A stretch of DNA of 36,509 nt from an uncultured Lewinella sp. (GTDB taxonomy: Bacteria; Bacteroidota; Bacteroidia; Chitinophagales; Saprospiraceae). Every line of letters starts with the position of its first letter. The stretch's first letter is position 1. Under the pieces are notes generated by a model. That model was not told the DNA's origin and did no database searches. It was given only the letters and a program-made list of their open reading frames with translations. The position numbers and the translations under genes are program-made. The stretch spans positions 1 through 36,509 of the forward strand of contig CALEDI010000029.1 in NCBI GenBank assembly GCA_937949535.1, given 5' to 3'. Positions 14,961 to 21,543 of this stretch are shown here, piece after piece.

Positions 14961-15074
14961 GTAGGTTGCAAGTTCCAAGTTGCAGGTTGCAAGTTGCAGG
15001 ATGCAGGTTGCCGTGTAGCATGTGTTGCAAGTGTTGCAAGTTGCAGCAGGTTGCTCGGCTCAACCTGCAACCTC
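14961..15074. repeat. AACCTGC-family heptamer array between apbE and the DMT gene
   Basis: The plus strand shows a diverged series of ttgcaagt/ttgcaggt units, an interrupted middle (tgtgttgcaagtgttgcaag) and an inverted end, AACCTGCAACCT, at about 15062-15073. That end abuts the apbE stop codon (15075-15077). The two ends (gtaggttgca and tgcaacctcctac) can pair. Most units differ by one base, so this is an older or eroding array. Confidence 0.8.
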
Positions 15075-16115
15075 CTACTCTACCAAGCCCGAAGACTTCA
15101 CCGTTTCCAGCCCGCCGTCTTCGCCGCGCACCAAGAAATAACCTTCTAGGTCTGGGTTGGCCTCCACCAGTTCGAGGGCGCGCTCGGGGCCAACCACCAT
15201 GCAGGCCGTCGCGTACGCATCGGCCGTAGCGCAGTTGGGGGCGAGTACGCTGGCGCTGAGTAGGCGGTTGCGTTCTACCAGGCCGGTTTTGGGGTTTATG
15301 GTGTGGCTGAAGGTTGCGCCATCGACTTTATAGTAAGACAGGTAATTGCCGGAAGTTGCGATGGCACGGCCGCCGCTGAGAGGCAAGACGCCGGCGCGGG
15401 CGATTTTAGATTTGTCTTCGTCTGGTAGCCGGATTCCCACGTTCCAAGGCTGGCCGTTTTTGGTGCCGCTGCCGCGCATCTCGCCGCCTACGTCGATCAG
15501 GTGATCGGGCCGCCCTGCGGCGGCGAGCAGTTCGGAGATGAGGTCTACGCCGTAGCCCTTGGCGCTGGCGTTGAGGTCGAGCGCTACGCCAGGGAGCGTC
15601 TTTTTGAGCGTTGTTCCTTCCAACTTCACCTTATCTAAACCAACGAGGCCCAACAGGGCATTTACTTCGTCCATATTGATGCTGGCGGTTTGCCTCTTTT
15701 CGCCCGTACCGAAGCCCCAGTATTTCACTAGTGGCGCTACGGTGGGGTCGTAGGTTCCGTCGGTGGCCAAGCTTACCCGCTGGGCTATTCTTAGGTTGGG
15801 GATAAAGTGGTCTGTATCGCCAATGTCTACCCCAACTTCGCTTTGGTTAAACGCATTCAGCTTGCTGTCTGGCACCCAAGCGGAGAGCTCTAGGTTGTAG
15901 GCATCCAGCAGGCTGTCTACGCGGTTTTGCAGGCCAGGAATAGCGTCTCCTAGGTATGTAACCCGGTAGTAACTCCCCATTGCTTCCCCTTGAAAGCGGA
16001 CGACTTCGGCGATGTGCTCGGGGTCTGTAGCGGCCTTTTGGGGGGCGCGGTCGCAGGTGCAAAGCAAGGGTAAAAGGAGTAAGGATAGAAAGGAGATGGG
16101 GATGGTCTTGCGCAT
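15075..16115 (-). CDS. apbE: FAD:protein FMN transferase (ApbE family)
   Basis: 346 residues. Family members hydrolyse FAD and attach FMN through a phosphoester to Thr or Ser of target flavoproteins outside the inner membrane. Motifs: MGSYYRVTY at 46-54, the GTYDPTVAPLVKYWGFG block at about 120-136, ASAKGYGVDLI, VGGEMRGSG, and HTINPKTG with the downstream TADAYATA, where the acidic residue helps bind magnesium. The N-terminus MRKTIPISFLSLLLLPLLC is an export signal and may be a non-canonical lipobox. The start at 16115 fits that signal; 62 upstream codons in frame are rejected. A perfect -7 element lies 7 bp upstream. No Rnf or Nqr target gene is nearby. Confidence 0.9.
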   Translation of the reverse strand: MRKTIPISFLSLLLLPLLCTCDRAPQKAATDPEHIAEVVRFQGEAMGSYYRVTYLGDAIPGLQNRVDSLLDAYNLELSAWVPDSKLNAFNQSEVGVDIGDTDHFIPNLRIAQRVSLATDGTYDPTVAPLVKYWGFGTGEKRQTASINMDEVNALLGLVGLDKVKLEGTTLKKTLPGVALDLNASAKGYGVDLISELLAAAGRPDHLIDVGGEMRGSGTKNGQPWNVGIRLPDEDKSKIARAGVLPLSGGRAIATSGNYLSYYKVDGATFSHTINPKTGLVERNRLLSASVLAPNCATADAYATACMVVGPERALELVEANPDLEGYFLVRGEDGGLETVKSSGLVE

Positions 16116-16122
16116 AGTTTTG

Positions 16123-16130
16123 CAAAGATA
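16123..16130 (-). promoter_or_regulatory. -7 promoter element of apbE
   Basis: TATCTTTG on the minus strand is an exact TAnnTTTG match, 7 bp from the apbE ATG, implying a very short or absent leader. No TTG lies at the expected upstream distance. A plus-strand TACCTTCG stands back to back at 16152-16159. Confidence 0.5.
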
Positions 16131-16151
16131 AAGCGAGACTGGAAAGTGTGT

Positions 16152-16233
16152 TACCTTCGCCGTATTGGCCAACAGCGAAGTGGCAAAGGTTTTCTCCAAC
16201 ATTCTTATCACCCTACTCCGGACCATCCGGAGT
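16152..16233 (+). promoter_or_regulatory. Candidate promoter and leader hairpin of the endonuclease V-like gene
   Basis: TACCTTCG (16152-16159) resembles the -7 element. The leader of about 145 nt holds a perfect hairpin, ACTCCGGA-cca-TCCGGAGT (16215-16233). A second TCCGGAGTAC copy near 16277 could pair alternatively. Such a long structured leader is unusual for this window, and its role is unknown. Confidence 0.35.
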
Positions 16234-16309
16234 ACGACGCCCCTCCCTCCCCGAGCCAGTCGTTCATCCTTCTTATCCGGAGTACAACTCCTCAACCGCA
16301 AAGCCGTTT

Positions 16310-16807
16310 ATGCTCCTAGCCTTCGACGCCCACTACACCGACACCACCACCCGCCTGGCGGCCGCCGTCTTTGAAGACTGGACGGATGCGGAGGCGCAGG
16401 AAATCCGTACTTGGCACGGCGGCCCAGCCGCCGCCTACCAACCCGGAGAGTTCTACAAACGAGAACTCCCCCTCATCCTGACCGCCCTGGAAGACTTCGA
16501 CCTCAGTACCCTAGACGCCATCATTATTGATGGTTACGTTTACCTCAACGACCAAGGGCGGCTTGGTTTGGGCGGCCACCTCTACCACGAACTCGGGGCG
16601 CACATCCCGGTGGTTGGCGTAGCCAAGTCTTACTTCCGAGACACGAACGCCCTACCCGTCCTCCGGGGCGAAAGCAGCAAGCCGCTCTACGTAACAGCAA
16701 TGGGGATACCACCCGAAGACGCCGCAAACCACCTCCGCACCATGGCCGGCGCGTACCGAATGCCCGATGTTTTGGCTGCCGTAGATCGGGCTACGAAGGA
16801 AGAATAA
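16310..16807 (+). CDS. Endonuclease V family protein (short form)
   Basis: 165 residues. Endonuclease V (Nfi) cuts the second phosphodiester 3' of deoxyinosine, or acts on inosine-containing RNA. The family core is recognisable: a first Asp in LAFDAHYTD, Glu in KRELPLIL, the IIIDGYVYLNDQGRLGLGGH block (metal Asp followed by the GLG-H strand), PVVGVAKS, and RGESSKPLYVTAMG with MAGAYRMPD near the end. It is shorter than E. coli Nfi (about 225 residues), lacking the N-terminal part before the first strand. The ATG at 16310 is chosen because the longer GTG frame adds a proline- and serine-rich leader. It ends one base before the convergent gene's stop. Substrate specificity cannot be told. Confidence 0.75.
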   Translation: MLLAFDAHYTDTTTRLAAAVFEDWTDAEAQEIRTWHGGPAAAYQPGEFYKRELPLILTALEDFDLSTLDAIIIDGYVYLNDQGRLGLGGHLYHELGAHIPVVGVAKSYFRDTNALPVLRGESSKPLYVTAMGIPPEDAANHLRTMAGAYRMPDVLAAVDRATKEE

Positions 16808-16808
16808 A

Positions 16809-17498
16809 TTACCGCGCCGCCTCAACTTCAGGGATGACTTCCTCCAACAAGTTTATGTAACGATCTAGGTGAAAAGCCCGCAGTTCTGAATGCCGACGTA
16901 GCGCAATGAGGTCTTTCACGCCGTTTTCTCGTAACCCCTCAAGACTGGTTATGCAAAGGCCGAAGTCTTCCGGTTTCTTCCCTTGGAGGCAGTAAATGTT
17001 TAGGTAGTTGGAAATGTTTGCGAGGCCCTCTAAGGCCAGTTGATCGTGTCGCATCAAATCAGCCTTCACGTAGTCGTTGCGGAAGGTAGCTATTGAGGAG
17101 AGTTGCTGCCGCAGCTCTATGTCTTCCAGCAATAGTCCATCTCCGGAGCTGTTCATGAGCTCAAAGTTCATCGGGGGGAAAGTTCGGAATACTCCACGGG
17201 CCATCACCATTCCCGTGCGGCCTACAGCTTCTGGTAGGCGGGCGGGCTCCATTGTAGCGAATGCTTCGTTCGCGAAAACCATATCATCAATATCGCTCTC
17301 GCTGTCCGCAAGGTTGGTCTTGGTAGACTCCAACTCTTCTTTGAGCTCTTCGCTGATGGCCTCTAGGTAGGTGGCGAGCTTTTTACCGTCTTTAACGGAC
17401 TGGGCACAGCGGTCTACCCCAAAAGCGATAAACAAAGACAAGAGAATGAGGGAAACCTGAAGTAGGTAGTCTTTCCAGTTGAAAGTTGAGGCAGGCAT
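16809..17498 (-). CDS. Small membrane-anchored protein, DUF6090-like
   Basis: 229 residues. The N-terminus FNWKDYLLQVSLILLSLFIAFGVDRCAQ is one inner-membrane helix (about residues 9-29), then a long helical region with many Glu and Lys (about 30-75), then a predicted helical domain of unknown fold. The phrase NWKxYLL followed by a membrane helix and a coiled region is the plan of DUF6090-type proteins, common in Bacteroidota and uncharacterised. It converges on the endonuclease V-like gene with a one-base gap and diverges from the S9 peptidase gene. I cannot give a function. Confidence 0.5.
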   Translation of the reverse strand: MPASTFNWKDYLLQVSLILLSLFIAFGVDRCAQSVKDGKKLATYLEAISEELKEELESTKTNLADSESDIDDMVFANEAFATMEPARLPEAVGRTGMVMARGVFRTFPPMNFELMNSSGDGLLLEDIELRQQLSSIATFRNDYVKADLMRHDQLALEGLANISNYLNIYCLQGKKPEDFGLCITSLEGLRENGVKDLIALRRHSELRAFHLDRYINLLEEVIPEVEAAR

Positions 17499-17572
17499 AG
17501 CGAAGGGTTAGTGCCTCAAGATAAACAATCTTGCTTAAGATTGCCGTATATTCAACCTCAAAACCTAGCCAA

Positions 17573-19996
17573 ATGAAAAACCTTTTTATCCTCCTGATGG
17601 TCTTTTGCGTTTTACCGCTCGTGGCCCAGCCCGTAGGCTACCAAAAGCCAGCTAAAGCCATCCTAGACCTCGTAGACGTGCCCCTTGCCCCCGGCGTCCT
17701 CATGGACGACGCCCGCGAGCACATGGTGCTCACCTACCGAGACGCCTACAAATCCATCGAAGACCTCAGCCGCCAAGAAATGCGGCTCGGTGGCCTTCGT
17801 ATCGACCCCGCCACTAATATCGGTAGCCGAACGACTTACTACAACAACGTTGCCGTCCGTCGTGTAACCGGAAAAACAGAACTCATGGAAGTGATGGGCC
17901 TACCAGACAAGCCCAAGCTCGCCAACTTCACCTGGAGCCCAGACCAAACAAAAGTTGCCATGACCCACACCACCCCCGACGGTGTGGAGGTTTGGTTCCT
18001 AGACGTTGCCGCCGCTTCCGCTAAGCGCATCACCGACGCTACCACCAGCCCCGTAAACGCCAACCTCGGAGACGTCATCAATTGGTTCAAAGACAGCCAG
18101 AGCATGCTCTTGAAAATGCTCCCCGATAGCCGCAAAGCGCTCATTGATGGCGCTACCGCCGTGCCCACCGGCCCCACCATCTCTACCGCCGATGGCAAAA
18201 AAGCCCAAAACCGAACCTACCAAGACCTCCTCAAGAACCCCAACGACGAGCAAAACTTCGAACAACTCGCCCGCTCTACCATCATGAAGGTCAACCTCGA
18301 TGGCTCCAGCGAAGAGTTCTTGCCAACAAATATGTACCGGGGCGTAAGCATGAGCCCCGACGGGGAATACGTGATGGTGACCGCCCTAGAACGCCCCTTC
18401 TCTTACCTCGTGCCTTACTACCGCTTCCCTTCCGTAACAACGGTCTACACCAAAGACGGCAAAAAGATCAACGACGTCAACATCATCCCCCTCATCGAGG
18501 ACCTACCTAAGGGCTTCATGGCTACCCAACCCGGACGCCGCAGCGTCGGGTGGCGCGCAGACCGCCCTTCAATGCTCACCTACGTCAAAGCTCTAGACGG
18601 CGGAGACCCCGCAGAAGAAGTTGAGTTCCGAGACCAAGTCTTCACCCTATCCGCCCCCTTCGCCGGAGAAGGCAAACCTCTCGTAAAAACCATCAACCGT
18701 TACGCTGGCATCCGGTGGGGCAACGACAAAACGGCCGTCCTATATGACCGTTGGTGGAATACCCGAAACTCCAAAACCTACGTATTCAACCCCTCCGACC
18801 CTGAGCAAGCACCCCGCATTATCGCCGACCGGAACTACCAAGACCGCTACAGCGACCCCGGCAACTTCGTCTCTACCCGCAACAAATGGGGCCGCTCCGT
18901 ACTCGCCCTCCAAGATGGCGCGGCGTACCTCCTCGGAGCAGGCTATTCAGACAAAGGCCAGTTTCCTTTCCTAGACCGCATGAACCTAGAGACCGCTAAA
19001 ACCGAGCGCATCTACCAATCTAAATACACCGACAGGGTGGAAAGCCTCCGAGACTACGACGTAAAAGAGCACCGCCTCATGGTCCGTGTTGAATCCCCGA
19101 CGGAGTACCCCAACTACGCCTTCCGCAACGTGCGCTCCGGCAAAGTGACCCCCATCACGGAGTTCGAGAACCCCTTTGCGGCCCTCGGCAAAGTCCATAA
19201 AGAAGTCATCAATTATAAGCGAGACGACGGGCTAGACCTCTCCGGCACGCTCTACCTACCCGTAGGTTACGAAAAAGGCAAGAAGTACCCCATGATCCTC
19301 TGGGCTTACCCGCGTGAGTATAAAGACAAAGCCAGCGCGGCCCAAACGACCAGCAACCCGAACAGCTTCATTTACCCCTACTACGGCAGCCCCGTCTACT
19401 GGGTTACGCGGGGCTACGTGGTGCTCGACGCGGCGGCCTTCCCCATCGTTGGCGAGGGTGATACGGAGCCAAACGACTCCTTCCGCAAGCAACTCGTCAG
19501 CAACGCCAAAGCCGCCATCGACGCGGTAGATGAGTTGGGCCACATCGACCGCGACCGCGTTGCCGTCGGGGGCCACAGTTACGGCGCGTTCATGGTCGCG
19601 AACCTACTGAGCCATTCCGATCTTTTTGCGGCGGGCATTGCCCGCAGTGGCGCTTACAACCGGACGCTAACGCCCTTCGGCTTCCAGTCTGAACAGCGTT
19701 CTTACTGGGATGCGCCGGAGGTGTACAACACCATGTCTCCCTTCATGCACGCCGAAAAAATGAAGACGCCGCTCTTGCTCGTCCATGGCGAAGCGGACAA
19801 CAATTCGGGTACTTACCCGCTGCAATCCGAGCGTTATTTCAATGCGCTGAAGGGCCTCGGCGCTACCGTCCGCCTCGTGATGCTGCCGAAGGAGAGCCAC
19901 GGCTACCGGGCCAAGGAATCCATCTTGCACCTACTCTGGGAGCAGGACCAGTGGATGGAGAAGCACGTTAAGAACAAGGGCGTGATTAAGCCGTAG
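17573..19996 (+). CDS. S9 family serine peptidase (prolyl oligopeptidase fold, glutamyl endopeptidase-like)
   Basis: 807 residues. The signal peptide MKNLFILLMVFCVLPLVAQ points to export. An N-terminal seven-bladed-propeller-like region spans about residues 100-560, then an alpha/beta-hydrolase domain with the catalytic Ser669 in GGHSYGAFM, Asp742 in HGEADNNSGTYP and His776 in KESHGY. The GGHSYGAFM nucleophile elbow and length match the S9D group related to plant chloroplast glutamyl endopeptidase, although Glu specificity cannot be read from sequence. It probably degrades oligopeptides in the periplasm. The start at 17573 gives the signal peptide; the earlier in-frame start adds 14 leader codons. 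A weak TATATTCA element lies at 17547-17554. Confidence 0.88.
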   Translation: MKNLFILLMVFCVLPLVAQPVGYQKPAKAILDLVDVPLAPGVLMDDAREHMVLTYRDAYKSIEDLSRQEMRLGGLRIDPATNIGSRTTYYNNVAVRRVTGKTELMEVMGLPDKPKLANFTWSPDQTKVAMTHTTPDGVEVWFLDVAAASAKRITDATTSPVNANLGDVINWFKDSQSMLLKMLPDSRKALIDGATAVPTGPTISTADGKKAQNRTYQDLLKNPNDEQNFEQLARSTIMKVNLDGSSEEFLPTNMYRGVSMSPDGEYVMVTALERPFSYLVPYYRFPSVTTVYTKDGKKINDVNIIPLIEDLPKGFMATQPGRRSVGWRADRPSMLTYVKALDGGDPAEEVEFRDQVFTLSAPFAGEGKPLVKTINRYAGIRWGNDKTAVLYDRWWNTRNSKTYVFNPSDPEQAPRIIADRNYQDRYSDPGNFVSTRNKWGRSVLALQDGAAYLLGAGYSDKGQFPFLDRMNLETAKTERIYQSKYTDRVESLRDYDVKEHRLMVRVESPTEYPNYAFRNVRSGKVTPITEFENPFAALGKVHKEVINYKRDDGLDLSGTLYLPVGYEKGKKYPMILWAYPREYKDKASAAQTTSNPNSFIYPYYGSPVYWVTRGYVVLDAAAFPIVGEGDTEPNDSFRKQLVSNAKAAIDAVDELGHIDRDRVAVGGHSYGAFMVANLLSHSDLFAAGIARSGAYNRTLTPFGFQSEQRSYWDAPEVYNTMSPFMHAEKMKTPLLLVHGEADNNSGTYPLQSERYFNALKGLGATVRLVMLPKESHGYRAKESILHLLWEQDQWMEKHVKNKGVIKP

Positions 19997-20041
19997 GCAA
20001 GTTGCAGGTTGCGGGTTGCGGGTGGGCGCGGACGCGGGTGC
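19997..20041. repeat. Short heptamer array followed by the dispersed GC-rich motif
   Basis: Directly after the S9 peptidase stop the plus strand shows about four diverged heptamers (caagttg, caggttg, cgggttg, cgggtgg). They are followed by GGGCGCGGACGCGGGTGC at 20024-20041, a copy of the dispersed motif. The rest of this 230-bp gap (to 20226) holds no gene that I can recognise. Confidence 0.7.
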
Positions 20042-20226
20042 CATGAGCGTTCCCGACGAGCAGAGGTAAATTCGTCTGTGTAGGCCTCCGTGGGAAGAAG
20101 GGTTTCACGTCTCAGGTGTAGTACCGGCTTCGGGCCTTGAAGTGTTCGTTTGCTACCATGCCTTAGCCCTACCCCACCCACCAGCAGCAACATTTCTGGC
20201 ATCTGTTCACAACCAAACCCTCCGTC

Positions 20227-21408
20227 GTGAACGTTACCACTACCGTAGCCCGCATTCCGAACCTGCATAAAGTACTATCCGGCATCTCCTACTCTTGGCG
20301 CATTGGCAAAATTTTCGGCGTTCCGACTGATCTGCACTGGACTTTCGTCTTCGTGCCTACTGCCATTTTGTATTTTGCTTATACCCCCGGCTACGGGATG
20401 AACTGGCAGTCTGCTGCTTGGTGGAGTACTATTGCCCTGCTGTTGTTCACCTTCATTCTGGTGCATGAACTGGGCCACGCGCTGGTGGCGCGTGATCGGG
20501 GCGTGCGGGCAGATCGGATCATCCTCTTCCCGCTTGGTGGCGGGGCGTATTTGCCCGACCAGCCCAAGCAGCTTTGGGCCGAAGTGTTGGTTTACGCTGC
20601 GGGGCCGTTGGCAAATATTTTCTTAGCCATCCTTGCTTGGATTGCGCTGCTGCTGCGGCCAGACGGGGAGTTGCTCATCGCTTATTTCCTACGGCTTTCG
20701 GGCAACATCGTTCTTCGCCCTGCGATTTTAGACCAGATATTGGGCATTACGCTTGGGGTCAATTTGTTGTTGGCCTTCGGCAATCTTTTACCAGCTTATC
20801 CATTAGACGGCGGGCGGATTCTGCGGGCGTTGCTGCGCAAGCCGCTCGGGGCGCGGACATCGACCATCGTGGTGACGGCGCTTGGGGTGCTGATTGGCAT
20901 CCCCTTGGTTTGGTTGGGTTTCAAGTTGGGCGATCCTTTGCTGGCTTGTGGTGCGGTGTTCATCATCCTGCTTTCGGGTATGGAATACCGCAACGGTTGG
21001 CAACGGCGGCGACTAGCGAAGACTGCGCCTAAGGCCGTCTTGCGGGTTTCGGAGGGCGAAGGCTGGCGGGTGTTCACTTCCGAGACCGTTGGGGCGGTGC
21101 GGCAGCGTTTCCGGGCTTCTGGCTGGCCGGTGTTGCCTGTTTTCAACCAGTGGAACGAGCAGATTGGCTTCGTTGAAACCAGTGTTTTGGAAGAAGAAGC
21201 TGACTCCGACGAAGAAGCCGTTGCACCCTACTGCGAAGCCGAATTCATTACTGCTCCGCCGGAAGAGGATTTGCTTTCAGTTACGGAGCGGATCGTGACA
21301 GCTAACGTTTACGGCGCTACCATCTTAGGCAAGGGCGGAAAACTGATCGGGTATGTTTTTACCGAAGACGTGATGGGGGTGCTGAAACGTAGATGGTGGG
21401 TGAGGTAG
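20227..21408 (+). CDS. Site-2 protease family (M50) metalloprotease with C-terminal CBS-like domains
   Basis: 393 residues. The zinc motif is HELGH at residues 80-84, with the second ligand region LPAYPLDGGR (Asp194). Five to six membrane helices span about residues 35-250. Residues 270-393 resemble a pair of CBS modules (SEGEGWRVFTSETVGAVRQ, VLPVFNQ, ATILGKGGKLIGYV), the arrangement of SpoIVFB/Rip-type proteases, which cleave substrates inside the membrane, often anti-sigma factors, and may sense nucleotides through CBS. It reads from a GTG at 20227; no ATG lies near the normal N-terminus, and a start a few residues later is possible. No anti-sigma partner is adjacent; the barrel-fused one at 6639 lies far away. 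Confidence 0.88.
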   Translation: MNVTTTVARIPNLHKVLSGISYSWRIGKIFGVPTDLHWTFVFVPTAILYFAYTPGYGMNWQSAAWWSTIALLLFTFILVHELGHALVARDRGVRADRIILFPLGGGAYLPDQPKQLWAEVLVYAAGPLANIFLAILAWIALLLRPDGELLIAYFLRLSGNIVLRPAILDQILGITLGVNLLLAFGNLLPAYPLDGGRILRALLRKPLGARTSTIVVTALGVLIGIPLVWLGFKLGDPLLACGAVFIILLSGMEYRNGWQRRRLAKTAPKAVLRVSEGEGWRVFTSETVGAVRQRFRASGWPVLPVFNQWNEQIGFVETSVLEEEADSDEEAVAPYCEAEFITAPPEEDLLSVTERIVTANVYGATILGKGGKLIGYVFTEDVMGVLKRRWWVR

Positions 21409-21450
21409 GGGAATATACTTGGCGGGGCGCCCAAATCCATACCCTCCCCT

Positions 21451-21468
21451 GCACCTGCGGCCGCGCCC
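21451..21468. repeat. Dispersed GC-rich motif, copy between convergent genes
   Basis: GCACCTGCGGCCGCGCCC, identical over 18 bp to the copy at 27216-27233 and flanked in both places by a C-rich run upstream and an A-rich run downstream. It lies between the site-2 protease stop and the metallopeptidase stop, where no obvious terminator hairpin exists. Confidence 0.7.
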
Positions 21469-21543
21469 TAAAAAACCTCGGGGCAGCCACAATATGCGGC
21501 TGGCCCAAGCACTTCAAAAGTGTCAAACGTCTCTCTAAAGTTA

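Noticed and set aside
17531-17554. TTG and TATATTCA considered as a full promoter for the S9 peptidase
   Set aside because: The spacer is only 13 bp, too short for the Bacteroidota consensus; only the -7-like part is mentioned.
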